The notes: a model not told the origin generated them from the letters alone. A DNA stretch of 64,000 nt from Caldisericum exile AZM16c01 (GCF_000284335.1 NC_017096.1:1302001-1366000); one strand, 5' to 3'; shown: positions 34,831-43,630, numbered from the stretch's first letter. Numbers and translations: made by a program.

Positions 34831-36324
34831 TTAACCTCCTTTATTTTGTATCTTATAAAGCCTCTCATAAAGAGGCTTTACTGCTTTGTAAAGATCTTTA
34901 TATAACCCAAAATACTCTCTGTATAACGAGGTATTAGAGGTATTTGGTTCAATGGTCTCATAGTCCTTAACAAATGTTTCTACTGCACTTACATCTTTCA
35001 CAAGACCTACGCTTAACAAAGCAAGAAAAGCAACACCCAAAGAAGAACCAGGATTTGTTTTCACATATTTCAGTGGAAGACCTATAGCATCTGAAGTAAT
35101 TTGTCTTAGAAGTGGATTTTTTGCGCCACCGTCTGAAATAAATACTCTTTTAACATCAAGTCCTATTTCATTTAATACATCTATATGGTGCATAAAGCCA
35201 TAAACAATACTTTCAAGAATTGACCTGAATATATCACCTCTTCCGTGGAATAGTTGGAGCCCAAAGATAACTCCCCTTGCCTTTGCATCAAAGATGGGAG
35301 TTTTTTCTCCAAGGAAATAAGGAAGGATTATTATTCCGTTTGCACCGATTGAGCTTTTATAAGCCTCATCTGTTATCTTATCAAAGTCATTTTCGCCTAT
35401 TACATTCATATACCATTTAATAACAGAACCACTGGAAGCCATACATCCATTTAAGACATATTTTCCTTCTACATCGTGAAAGTCAATAAAAAGTCTCTTA
35501 TCAATACGCAAAGAATCCGAAACAAACATTATATCTCCTGCACCACCAAATTTTAGAAGAAGGTCTCCTTCATTTATGAGTCCAACTCCAAGCGTTGAAG
35601 CAATATGATCAGCTGAGCCACCAATAACAGGCACACCACTGTTAAATCCAGTAAGGGCTTCAATTTCCTTAGAAACATATCCAACAACTTCCTTTGGATT
35701 AACTACTTGTGGCAAAATTGACTTAACGATTTCAACTTTTGAAAGAATCTCTTCGTCGAATTTATTCTCCTTTATATTAAACAATCCGCTTTCAAGTGCC
35801 CAGTTTAATTCAACGTGAGGATTCCCTGTTAATTTTGTTGACACAAAATCATACGAGCCCATAATGTATTTTGTCTTTGATATCACATCGGGTTCATGTT
35901 TTTTAAGCCACAACCACTTTGGAAAGATAACCTGCTGATTTATAGTGTTTCCAGTTTTATTAAAATACCAATCTTCGTCAATAGCAGTCTTAAAATACTC
36001 AATTTCTTCCACGGCACGCGCATCATTTTGTTGAATTGAGTATCTTAAAGGTTTTAGGTTTTCATCTACGGGTATGAGTGTTGGGACCATTCCTGTGATT
36101 CCAATTGACGCAATTCTTTTATCGAGACCCATTTTATAAACTTCAGAAAGAATCCTTAGTGTATTTTCAAAAAATGCATCTGCGTCCATTTCTGCAAAGT
36201 TTGGCGCAGTGCTTATTAGATTCTGACTTATGGATTTTTCAAAATAAATTTTTCCAGAACTATCTATTACGATAGCTTTAAGGGCTGTTGTTCCAAGATC
36301 AATACCAAGAGCAAGATCTCTCAT
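34831..36324 (-). CDS. FGGY-family carbohydrate kinase (xylulokinase-like)
   Basis: A 497-residue sugar kinase of the actin/hexokinase fold. The phosphate-1 loop is GIDLGTTALKAIVID (residues 7-21), phosphate-2 is LLKFGGAGDIMFVS and the adenosine motif is VFISDGGAKNPLLRQITSDAIGLP. It resembles xylulokinase, but family members also act on glycerol, ribulose, erythritol or fuculose. It overlaps the BtpA gene by 4 bp and would make the phosphorylated intermediate sensed by the DeoR regulator. Confidence 0.9.
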   Translation of the reverse strand: MRDLALGIDLGTTALKAIVIDSSGKIYFEKSISQNLISTAPNFAEMDADAFFENTLRILSEVYKMGLDKRIASIGITGMVPTLIPVDENLKPLRYSIQQNDARAVEEIEYFKTAIDEDWYFNKTGNTINQQVIFPKWLWLKKHEPDVISKTKYIMGSYDFVSTKLTGNPHVELNWALESGLFNIKENKFDEEILSKVEIVKSILPQVVNPKEVVGYVSKEIEALTGFNSGVPVIGGSADHIASTLGVGLINEGDLLLKFGGAGDIMFVSDSLRIDKRLFIDFHDVEGKYVLNGCMASSGSVIKWYMNVIGENDFDKITDEAYKSSIGANGIIILPYFLGEKTPIFDAKARGVIFGLQLFHGRGDIFRSILESIVYGFMHHIDVLNEIGLDVKRVFISDGGAKNPLLRQITSDAIGLPLKYVKTNPGSSLGVAFLALLSVGLVKDVSAVETFVKDYETIEPNTSNTSLYREYFGLYKDLYKAVKPLYERLYKIQNKGG

Positions 36325-37103
36325 CTTAATTTATTTACCTTCTCCATAAATCTTTTTACTCTTTCAGGGTCAATTGGGTTAAATGTAAATCCATCCTTTT
36401 TTAAAGATGTGCCAACAATTGCACCGTCTGCAACACTTAAAAGTTCTTCTACATTGTTTTCATTCACACCCGTGTTGACAAAAACAGGGACATTAACATT
36501 TTTTTTAACATTCTCTATCATTTCTTTAGTGGGTGCTTTTCCAGTCATTGGCCCGGAAACAAGTATAACATCTGCAAGAGAAGAAAAAGCAACGCTTTTT
36601 GCAATCTCTTCTAAGGGCCTTCTATCAAGCGAGTATGCAAATTCTGCTGAAATATTAAAGAAAACTTTAATATCTTTTGCATCAAGAAGTTTTTTGTATC
36701 TGTATACCTCGCCAACATTCGTATTCCATAAACCCATATCCGATACATATACACCTGTAAGAATTTCTCGCACGAAACTTGCTTTCGTTGCCTTTGCAAG
36801 GGAAATTGCAGCAAATGGATCCCAAAGCACATCAATTCCAAAAGGAACTTTCACAAGAGAGGAAACCTTACCAATAACATAACCCATTGTTGCAACTGTT
36901 GCATAGTTTGCTTCGAGTTTGTAGGGACGATCATTTTCATTACAAAACATTATTGCATCAATACCACCCTCCTGAAGATTAATAACATCTGCTTCAATTC
37001 GTGAATAAATATAGTCAATTCCAAGAGAGTCATCGTAAAGCGGTGAAGAAGGAAGCGGCGGGAAATGCACCATTCCTATTATTGTTTTACTTTTTCCGAA
37101 CAT
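36321..37103 (-). CDS. BtpA/SgcQ family TIM-barrel protein
   Basis: A 260-residue protein of the BtpA/SgcQ family: IIGMVHFPPLPSSPLYD at the start, then NLQEGGIDAIMFCNENDRPY and the late VFVNTGVNENNVEELLSVADGAIVGTSLK. In E. coli SgcQ lies in a cryptic sugar operon, while BtpA was linked to photosystem I stability in cyanobacteria; the reaction is unknown. Here it is the first gene of a large sugar operon, with GGAGG before ATG 37103, so a role in carbohydrate breakdown is likely. Confidence 0.88.
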   Translation of the reverse strand: MFGKSKTIIGMVHFPPLPSSPLYDDSLGIDYIYSRIEADVINLQEGGIDAIMFCNENDRPYKLEANYATVATMGYVIGKVSSLVKVPFGIDVLWDPFAAISLAKATKASFVREILTGVYVSDMGLWNTNVGEVYRYKKLLDAKDIKVFFNISAEFAYSLDRRPLEEIAKSVAFSSLADVILVSGPMTGKAPTKEMIENVKKNVNVPVFVNTGVNENNVEELLSVADGAIVGTSLKKDGFTFNPIDPERVKRFMEKVNKLR

Positions 37104-37183
37104 CTCAAGCCTCCTTTGTTAATTGTTGTAAAACATTTTACATAAATTTGTTAAATTTGTCAATAGTTAACAACGAATAATTT
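37104..37183 (-). promoter_or_regulatory. promoter and candidate operator of the catabolic operon
   Basis: TTGACA (37163-37158), 17 bases, TAAAAT (37140-37135) on the minus strand, a near-consensus promoter. TTGTTAA-type elements flank and overlap it: TTTGTTAATTGTTG near 37116, AATTTGTTAAATTTG near 37145 and the inverted GTTAACAAC near 37166. These repeats are good candidates for the DeoR-type regulator's binding sites. Confidence 0.65.
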
Positions 37184-37268
37184 TGAAGGAAATTTAACGA
37201 AACTACGAAAGTAAGATTAAAAAAACATTTTTTCAGTTTCTCTAACAATCTCTTTTTCTTGGAGGTGC

Positions 37269-37296
37269 TTGACATGATTCCAATTTTTGCTATATT
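37269..37296 (+). promoter_or_regulatory. promoter of the PEP carboxylase gene
   Basis: TTGACA (37269-37274), 16 bases, TATATT (37291-37296), with a start expected near 37303, a few bases before ATG 37307. Confidence 0.55.
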
Positions 37297-37306
37297 TCAC
37301 ACTAAT

Positions 37307-38767
37307 ATGAGAAAGATACCAAGATGTATGAGCACGCAACATCCTGATAATGTTTCGATACCATTCTTTGCAAAAAATCCCGAATTGGATGGCGAAGACG
37401 AGGTAATGGAAGCATTCTATGTATTTTCTCATCTTGGAGCAGACGAACAGATGTGGGACTACGAGGGAAAAGAAGGCGATGATTATGTTGTTAAAAAACT
37501 TCTATCAAAATACAAATACTTCTTTAAGGAAAATAGACTTGGAAAGGATATTTTCTTAACATTACGAATTCCAAATCCTGAATTTGAAGTCGTTGAAGCA
37601 AAAATTCTTCTTGAAACACTTGAAAGTATCCCGCGTTCTTTTGATACAGCATACACCGTTTTTAAAGACGAAATCTCGCCGATTTTTGAAGTAATACTAC
37701 CAATGACAACATCTGCAAAAAGTCTTGAAAGAGTTTATAGATACTATACAGACTTCGTTGTAGGAAAAGAGGAAAAACCAATCTTTGATAGCGATATAAA
37801 GGTTAAAGATTGGGTAAATGAATTCAAGCCAAAGAAAATTTATGTAATCCCACTTTTTGAAGATTTTGAACATATAGTAAATGCCGATTCAATTGTTGAA
37901 GAATATGTGAAGGAAAAAGATTTTGAATACTTGAGAGTTTTCCTTGCTCGTTCGGACCCTGCAATGAACTACGGGCTTATAAGTGCTGTACTCATCGTAA
38001 AACTTGCACTCTACAAATTGTGGAAGCTTTCTAATAGGATTGGCCTTCCAATTTATCCAATTGTTGGTGTAGGCTCGGCTCCATTTAGAGGAAACCTTAA
38101 GCCAAATAACGTCTTAAAAATAGCAAATGAATATAGAAGCGTTCATACATACACGGTACAATCATCTTTTAAATACGATTATCCTGTTAATGAAGTTGTT
38201 GAAGGTTTAAAACAACTAAAAGGGATACTCCCTACAAACCCAAAAGAAATTGATGAAAAATTCGTTCTTGATTTCTTTAAGCGCGGTTCCTTAACATATT
38301 TCTTGCATGTCGAAAATCTTGAGCCTGTTATAAACAAAGTTGCAAAGCATATTCCTTCAAGAAGAAAAAGAAAACTACATGTAGGTCTATTCGGATATTC
38401 AAGAGACAATGCAAAACTAAAACTTCCAAGAGCAATAGCATTTACAGGAAGCCTTTATTCAATTGGCGTTCCACCTGAAATTCTCGACCTTATTGCAATT
38501 GAAAAGGATGATTACTTTAAAATTAAGTCTCTCTACGAGAATTTTGAGAGTGATTTAAAAGATGCTTTGAAATTTGCAAATGTTGATTCTCCATTCTTTC
38601 CAAAAGAGGTTTTAAGAAAATTAGAAGAGTTTGGGATATCTTTTGAGGTTAATGAAGAGCATAAAGAACTTACAAAAGCAATATACTCAACGGTGCTTGA
38701 CCTTAAAAATTACAACCTTGACGAACTTATCTTAAGAGCATCCTTAATTCGCAAATTTATAGGGTAA
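37307..38767 (+). CDS. ppcA: archaeal-type phosphoenolpyruvate carboxylase
   Basis: A 486-residue PEP carboxylase of the short archaeal type (about half the length of the bacterial form), which makes oxaloacetate from PEP and bicarbonate. MRKIPRCMSTQHPDN at the start, the FSHLGADEQMWDYEGKEGD segment, FLARSDPAMNYGL and SAPFRGNLKP are diagnostic. Start ATG 37307 gives the standard family N-terminus. An upstream ATG at 37274 has a GGAGG site but would add 11 residues and overlaps the -35 box. This enzyme type is rare in bacteria, so transfer from archaea is plausible. Confidence 0.92.
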   Translation: MRKIPRCMSTQHPDNVSIPFFAKNPELDGEDEVMEAFYVFSHLGADEQMWDYEGKEGDDYVVKKLLSKYKYFFKENRLGKDIFLTLRIPNPEFEVVEAKILLETLESIPRSFDTAYTVFKDEISPIFEVILPMTTSAKSLERVYRYYTDFVVGKEEKPIFDSDIKVKDWVNEFKPKKIYVIPLFEDFEHIVNADSIVEEYVKEKDFEYLRVFLARSDPAMNYGLISAVLIVKLALYKLWKLSNRIGLPIYPIVGVGSAPFRGNLKPNNVLKIANEYRSVHTYTVQSSFKYDYPVNEVVEGLKQLKGILPTNPKEIDEKFVLDFFKRGSLTYFLHVENLEPVINKVAKHIPSRRKRKLHVGLFGYSRDNAKLKLPRAIAFTGSLYSIGVPPEILDLIAIEKDDYFKIKSLYENFESDLKDALKFANVDSPFFPKEVLRKLEEFGISFEVNEEHKELTKAIYSTVLDLKNYNLDELILRASLIRKFIG

Positions 38768-40441
38768 TTATTTTAATCTTTCCAGTTTTTTCTTTAAAAT
38801 TCTGAGCTCTTCTTCTTTTTTCTTGTTTCCCGTTTCCTTTAAGAGTTTTTCAAGATATTGAATTCGTGCTTTAATTTTGTTAATCTCTTTTTGCTTTTGA
38901 GCATCAACTTTTTTGTCTTTTGTCTTAGGATTTTGAATGCCTTCAATAAGCGTGCTATTTTCAAGTGTTAGAACCTTTTGAGAAATGTTTTTTATAAGAT
39001 ATCTGTCGTGGCTTACAAGAAGAATTGTCCCTTTGTAATTTTTAAGTGCCTCAATAAGCGCTTCGGTTGTTTCAATATCAAGATGATTTGTTGGCTCATC
39101 AAGGACAAGGAAATTCGAACTTACGAGATTCAATTTTGCTAAAAGCAATCTTCTTTTTTCGCCGCCACTTAATTCCGATACTTTTTTGAAAACATCTTCG
39201 CCTGTAAAATCAAACTCCGATAGGTAGTTTCGCGCAACGCTTACCTCAAGCCCTTCTTTTAGCATCAAATTAAGAAGAGTGTCTTCTAAGTTTAACACAA
39301 ATTCATCTTGTGGAAAGTAGCGCATTTCAACACTTGGCCCAATGTAAATTAAACCTGCATCGGGAGTTTCAGTGCCTGTAATTATTTTTAAAAGAGTTGT
39401 TTTGCCAACACCATTTTTTCCCACAATTGCAATACGCTCGCCTCTTGTTATTGAAAGATTTATATTCTTTAAGATCGTTTTCCCATTGTATGATTTTGAA
39501 ACACTTTTCAGTTCAAGCACTTTGAAGGAGCCAATATCACCACTTTCAATATTTATCTTTATTTCTTTTTGCGATTTTTCCTCTGGAACAATAATCTTTT
39601 CAATCATCTTTTCTCTTGAAAGTGCCTGCTTTGAGCGTGTGCCATAACGAAACTTCTCTATAAACTTTCTCTGTTTATCAAGATAAAGAAGTATTTGCTT
39701 TCGCTCATTCTTTAGTGTTTCATCTTCAATTGTTTTTATCTTTATAAATTTGTCGTAATTCCCTGGATATTCTTTAATTACACCATCCTCAAGGTAAAGA
39801 ATGTGCGTTGCAAGTTTGTTAATGAATGTTTTATCATGAGAAACAATGAGAAGCCCTCCTTTAAACTGTGCTAAATATTTTTCAAGCATCTCGATTGTTT
39901 CTATATCAAGGTTATTCGTAGGCTCATCAAGTATAAGAAGTTCAGGCTTTGATATAATTGCTTTAATGATGAGGCATTTTGTTCGCTCTCCACCACTCAT
40001 AGCAGACATTGGCTTTGAAACGGTTTTCTCATCAAGATCAAAATCGCTAAGCATCGATAGGATTTCACTTCGGTAAGTATATCCACCGAGGTGCTCATAC
40101 TCCTCCATTAAGAATGAGTAATCCTCGGAGAAGTCTCCCACACTTTCAAGTTCCTCAATCATCTGTTCAATTTCTTTTATTTGGGAGACACCTTCTTCTA
40201 TTACTTCCATTCCAGTTTTTTCAATTGCCTTTATCTCCTGCGGTACATACCCTATGGAATTTGGACGTTTAACAATTCCATAGTCAGGCAATTTAAGGCC
40301 AACAATAATATCAAGGAGGGTTGTTTTTCCGGATCCATTTGTACCAACGATAAATTTCTTCTCCTTATCAAGAGTTATAGAAACATCTTTCAAAATTGTT
40401 CTTCCCTGAATTGAGTAATGAATGTTTGAAACTATAAGCAT
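38768..40441 (-). CDS. ABC-F family ATPase
   Basis: A 557-residue soluble protein with two ABC domains in tandem. The first has GTNGSGKTT, MSGGERTK and LLILDEPTNNLD; the second has GKNGVGKTT, LSGGEKRR and FLVLDEPTNHLD. A linker rich in charged residues (about 245-315) and a C-terminal Lys-rich coiled coil are present, with no membrane segments. ABC-F proteins act on the ribosome in translation or antibiotic protection. Start ATG 40441 follows GAGG; the open frame upstream contains its promoter and is not used. Confidence 0.92.
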   Translation of the reverse strand: MLIVSNIHYSIQGRTILKDVSITLDKEKKFIVGTNGSGKTTLLDIIVGLKLPDYGIVKRPNSIGYVPQEIKAIEKTGMEVIEEGVSQIKEIEQMIEELESVGDFSEDYSFLMEEYEHLGGYTYRSEILSMLSDFDLDEKTVSKPMSAMSGGERTKCLIIKAIISKPELLILDEPTNNLDIETIEMLEKYLAQFKGGLLIVSHDKTFINKLATHILYLEDGVIKEYPGNYDKFIKIKTIEDETLKNERKQILLYLDKQRKFIEKFRYGTRSKQALSREKMIEKIIVPEEKSQKEIKINIESGDIGSFKVLELKSVSKSYNGKTILKNINLSITRGERIAIVGKNGVGKTTLLKIITGTETPDAGLIYIGPSVEMRYFPQDEFVLNLEDTLLNLMLKEGLEVSVARNYLSEFDFTGEDVFKKVSELSGGEKRRLLLAKLNLVSSNFLVLDEPTNHLDIETTEALIEALKNYKGTILLVSHDRYLIKNISQKVLTLENSTLIEGIQNPKTKDKKVDAQKQKEINKIKARIQYLEKLLKETGNKKKEEELRILKKKLERLK

Positions 40442-40455
40442 ATTAACCTCAATTG

Positions 40456-40484
40456 AATATACAATAACTATCTCAATTTTGCAA
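40456..40484 (-). promoter_or_regulatory. promoter of the ABC-F gene
   Basis: TTGCAA (40484-40479), 17 bases, TATATT (40461-40456) on the minus strand, about 15 bases from ATG 40441. Confidence 0.65.
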
Positions 40485-40526
40485 CACTTAAAAGTTTGTT
40501 TGAAAAATGTTTTTTGATGCACTGTT

Positions 40527-40554
40527 TTGAAAATATTACCTTATATGTTATAAT
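40527..40554 (+). promoter_or_regulatory. promoter of cysE-cysK
   Basis: TTGAAA (40527-40532), 16 bases, TATAAT (40549-40554). The transcript should start near 40561 and carry two ribosome sites, GGGGAGG (for a small overlapping frame) and AGGAGG (for cysE). Confidence 0.65.
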
Positions 40555-40583
40555 TCTTGCAAAATACTTTTGGGGAGGTTTAA

Positions 40584-40673
40584 ATGGAAAATGGAAGATT
40601 AGGAGGAGTCTATGGATGTAAGAAATCTCCTCCAACAAATTTTAGCGGATTTGAGGTTTTACAGGGAAAATGA
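40584..40673 (+). CDS. possible 29-codon leader frame overlapping cysE
   Basis: ATG 40584 follows GGGGAGG with good spacing and begins MENGRLGGVYGC, ending at TGA 40671-40673. It overlaps the first 62 bases of cysE in another frame, and the cysE Shine-Dalgarno lies within its codons 6-8. One Cys codon is present. Translation of this frame would cross and could modulate the cysE start. It may equally be a chance frame. Confidence 0.35.
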   Translation: MENGRLGGVYGCKKSPPTNFSGFEVLQGK

Positions 40674-41157
40674 TCCCTCAGTTGAATCACTGTTTGAAAT
40701 TATTTTTACACCCTCTTTCAGGGGACTTTTAAACTATCGCATTTATCATGCTCTTTATAAGAGCGGTCACAAAGTCTTAGCAAAAATCCTCTACATTAGA
40801 ACAAAACTCAAATACAATATGGACATACATCCTGGGGCTGTTATTGAGGCACCAATCATGATTGATCACGGGTTTTCTGTTGTTATTGGAGAAACTGCAT
40901 TTGTAGGGAAAAATACAATCATATATCACGGTGTTACGCTTGGTGCAAGAAGAGTTGAGAGCGGCAAAAGACACCCAACAATAGGAAGAAACTGCCTCAT
41001 TGGAAATCATGCATCAATTCTTGGAAATATTACAATTGGCGATTTTGTAAAAATTGGTGCAAATAGTGTGGTGCTGGAAGATATTCCATCTTATTCAACA
41101 GTTGTTGGTGTTAAAGCAAGAATCGTGAAAGGAGCTTCAAATGAAAAAAATGCTTGA
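40612..41157 (+). CDS. cysE: serine O-acetyltransferase
   Basis: A 181-residue left-handed beta-helix acetyltransferase that makes O-acetylserine for cysteine synthesis. The hexapeptide region includes IHPGAVIEAPIMIDHG and YHGVTLGARR, which hold the catalytic His and the CoA site, and ends with IPSYSTVVGVKARIV. The N-terminal helical domain is short, as in many non-enteric CysE proteins. AGGAGG precedes ATG 40612. It overlaps cysK by 17 bp, so the two subunits of the cysteine pathway are translationally coupled. Confidence 0.92.
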   Translation: MDVRNLLQQILADLRFYRENDPSVESLFEIIFTPSFRGLLNYRIYHALYKSGHKVLAKILYIRTKLKYNMDIHPGAVIEAPIMIDHGFSVVIGETAFVGKNTIIYHGVTLGARRVESGKRHPTIGRNCLIGNHASILGNITIGDFVKIGANSVVLEDIPSYSTVVGVKARIVKGASNEKNA

Positions 41158-42031
41158 TATAATTGGAAATACTCCAATTGTTGCATTGAAAGAAAATCCA
41201 AACATATTTGTGAAACTTGAATATTTGAACCCATTTGGAAGTATTAAAGATAGACCTGCCTATTTTATGCTGAAAGATGCACTTGCCGATAGAAGGCTTT
41301 CAATTCACGATACAATTGTTGAGCCAACCTCAGGCAACACAGGTATTGCGTTAAGTGCCCTTTCAAAATTTTTCGGTATAAGCATTATTCTCACAATGCC
41401 TGATAATTTAAGCAAAGAGAGATTAACTCTTATGAAAAGTTTTGGGGCAAGGGTAGTTCTTACCGACAAATCTCTGGGAATGAATGGCGCAATAGAAGAA
41501 GCAAAAAGAATTATTGATGATGGCGTTGCAAAACTCATGCTTAATCAATTTGGAAACCCCTCAAATCCAAAAGCACATGAATTGACAACAGCATACGAGA
41601 TTTTAAAAGATATGAATTTTGACATTGATGCATTTGTTGCAGGCATTGGCACAGGTGGTACAATTACAGGCGTTGGAAGAACACTTAAAAAATTTATTAA
41701 GAAGGTAAAGATTATAGGAGTTGAGCCAGAAGAATCCCCATACCTAACAAAAGGGATAAAAGGAACTCACTCAATTGAAGGCATTGGCGCAGGCTTTAAG
41801 CCAGAAATTCTTGACCTAAAAATTATTGATGAAGTCATTACAATAAAAAGTAAAGATGCAAGGGAATTTACAAATGAACTTGCTCTTAAAGAAAGTATTT
41901 TTGGAGGACCATCGACAGGCGCAAATGTGCTTGCTTCAAAAATCGTTAAGGAAAAATACGGCTTTAAAAGAGTTGTTACAATTGCACCTGACCGTGGAGA
42001 AAGATATTTTTCAGAAGATTTATTCGGTTAA
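41141..42031 (+). CDS. cysK: cysteine synthase A
   Basis: A 296-residue PLP enzyme of fold type II that converts O-acetylserine and sulfide to cysteine. The PLP Lys lies in FGSIKDRPA (about residue 35), the substrate loop is EPTSGNTGIAL, and the PLP phosphate loop is GIGTGGTITGVGR. Slightly shorter than the usual 305-320 residues, but all core motifs are present. GGAG stands before ATG 41141 within the end of cysE. Confidence 0.94.
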   Translation: MKKMLDIIGNTPIVALKENPNIFVKLEYLNPFGSIKDRPAYFMLKDALADRRLSIHDTIVEPTSGNTGIALSALSKFFGISIILTMPDNLSKERLTLMKSFGARVVLTDKSLGMNGAIEEAKRIIDDGVAKLMLNQFGNPSNPKAHELTTAYEILKDMNFDIDAFVAGIGTGGTITGVGRTLKKFIKKVKIIGVEPEESPYLTKGIKGTHSIEGIGAGFKPEILDLKIIDEVITIKSKDAREFTNELALKESIFGGPSTGANVLASKIVKEKYGFKRVVTIAPDRGERYFSEDLFG

Positions 42032-42032
42032 G

Positions 42033-42038
42033 TATAAT
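42033..42038 (+). promoter_or_regulatory. -10 box of sfsA, leaderless
   Basis: TATAAT at 42033-42038 directly follows the cysK stop codon. Six bases later comes the second of two adjacent ATG codons (42042 and 42045), so transcription should begin on the start codon. The -35 region is weak (TTTCAG or similar near 42009). Confidence 0.55.
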
Positions 42039-42044
42039 TGGATG

Positions 42045-42746
42045 ATGAAAGTCCCACTATTCGAAATTGCAATTGACCTTGAGGGAATTTTTCTTGAAAG
42101 GCTCAACAAATTTTTAGGGGTTGTTGAGATTAATGGCGTAAGTGTTCTTGCGCATATTCACGATCCAGGAAGGCTTGAAGGCCTTTTAGAAAAAGGTAAA
42201 AAGGTGCTTCTTAAAAAGGTTATCTCCCCAAAGCGGAAAACAGAATACGAGGTAATTGCAGTTAAAATAAATGATGAAACCATTCTTGTAAACTCAAGGT
42301 ACCATAATGACATTGCAGAATCACTCATACGAAATGGCATTGTTAAATTTGGAGAATCAAAAGATCTTAGGATTAAAAGAGAATTTAAATTTCAAAATAG
42401 CAGGTTTGATTTTCTTGTGGAAGGTAATTCAAAATATCTTGTTGAAGTTAAAGGATGTGTTCTTGTAAGAGATGGCATTGCACTTTTTCCTGACGCACCA
42501 ACAAAAAGAGGTGCTCGACACCTTCTCGAACTTGTAGAATCAATTAGTTATGGCTTTACTCCAAAATTATTTATCCTTATTTTGAGAAATGCAAGTGCTT
42601 TTAAACCAAACGGAGAAATTGACAAAGACTTTGAAAATAACTTTTACTATGCTCTCATGCAAGGCGTTGAAGTAAAAAAATTTCTTCTTTCCTACAATGG
42701 AAGGTTTGTTTATTTTATTAAGGAACTACCGAGTGAAGAAAATTGA
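42045..42746 (+). CDS. sfsA: SfsA family nuclease-like protein
   Basis: A 233-residue SfsA protein (sugar fermentation stimulation protein homologue). The N-terminal OB-like part includes FLERLNKFLGVVEINGVSVLAHIHDPGRLEGLL, and the C-terminal part has the PD-(D/E)xK-like core FDFLVEGNSKYLVEVKGCVL. SfsA binds DNA, and a nuclease role has been proposed; its cellular task is unclear. The reading frame is open far upstream through cysK, but the start at 42045 (or 42042) is set by the TATAAT box and the family N-terminus. Confidence 0.92.
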   Translation: MKVPLFEIAIDLEGIFLERLNKFLGVVEINGVSVLAHIHDPGRLEGLLEKGKKVLLKKVISPKRKTEYEVIAVKINDETILVNSRYHNDIAESLIRNGIVKFGESKDLRIKREFKFQNSRFDFLVEGNSKYLVEVKGCVLVRDGIALFPDAPTKRGARHLLELVESISYGFTPKLFILILRNASAFKPNGEIDKDFENNFYYALMQGVEVKKFLLSYNGRFVYFIKELPSEEN

Positions 42747-42850
42747 ATTTTAGTAATTACAAATGGCCAAAAAAATAAAATGCTCAAGCAATAACTTGTT
42801 TACTAATTTGCAATAAAAATTTTCCAGAGTATTATTAATTGAAAAAAGAA

Positions 42851-43630
42851 ATGAAAAATAGTGTTGAGTGGTATATAGGGACAAGCGGGTTCCAATTTGA
42901 TGATTGGATTGGCACATTTTATCCTCCAGGGATAAGCAAAAGCAAATTATTTGATTACTACATCAAAAACTATGGGTTTAATACTGTCGAATTAAATTCA
43001 ACTTTCTATGCAATTCCAGGTATTAAATCGGTTGAGCGTCTTGTAAATAAAGCACCTCATTATTTTAAATTTGCTGTAAAAGTACATGCGTCGATAACAC
43101 ATGAGCAAACACTTAACGATTTGTGGAAATTCCTTGAAGTTTCAAAGGTATTTATAAACGAGGGAAAATTGCTTGCGTTTCTTGCGCAATTTCCATACTC
43201 ATTTAAGAATACTGAAGAAAATATCTTGTATCTATATAAATTGCATGATGCATTCACTTATTCGAATTTCCTCTTTATTGAGGTAAGGCACGATTCTTGG
43301 AATAGTTTTGCACGCACAAACAACGATTTTAATTTTGTTGTTCCTGACCTTCCAAACCTCCCCCACCTTCCAAAATTCTCAGATTGGATTGAAATTTTAA
43401 AAGGGCGAAAACAAGAAATGCTCTATGCAAGATTTCACGGAAGAAATAAAAATTGGTATGAGGCAGATGAAAAAACACGATACGACTATTTTTATTCGGA
43501 TGAAGAACTAAAAGCATTTAAGGATGCAATGGAAAGCATTCCATACTCAATCAAAGCAGGGTTTTTCAATAACTGCTTCCTTGGAAAAGCAGGAAAGAAT
43601 GCGTTCAGGTTCAAAGAAATGGTTGATTAA
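42851..43630 (+). CDS. DUF72 family protein (YecE-like)
   Basis: A 259-residue TIM-barrel protein of the DUF72 family: WYIGTSGFQFDDWIGTFYP at the start, the VELNSTFYAIP motif, FAVKVHASITH, and a late FHGRNKNWYEA. The function is unknown in all bacteria. I use ATG 42851, which gives the standard N-terminus; a TTG at 42839 is in frame. TTGCAA (42809-42814), 15 bases and TATTAT (42830-42835) form a weak promoter about 15 bases upstream, with no Shine-Dalgarno. Confidence 0.88.
   Translation: MKNSVEWYIGTSGFQFDDWIGTFYPPGISKSKLFDYYIKNYGFNTVELNSTFYAIPGIKSVERLVNKAPHYFKFAVKVHASITHEQTLNDLWKFLEVSKVFINEGKLLAFLAQFPYSFKNTEENILYLYKLHDAFTYSNFLFIEVRHDSWNSFARTNNDFNFVVPDLPNLPHLPKFSDWIEILKGRKQEMLYARFHGRNKNWYEADEKTRYDYFYSDEELKAFKDAMESIPYSIKAGFFNNCFLGKAGKNAFRFKEMVD

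Noticed and set aside
36409-36882. 157-codon plus-strand frame opposite the BtpA-like gene
   Set aside because: Shadow of a well-supported gene; composition is that of antisense translation.
41856-42044. N-terminal extension of sfsA into cysK
   Set aside because: The frame is open but overlaps cysK by 176 bp, and the TATAAT box and family N-terminus put the start at 42045.
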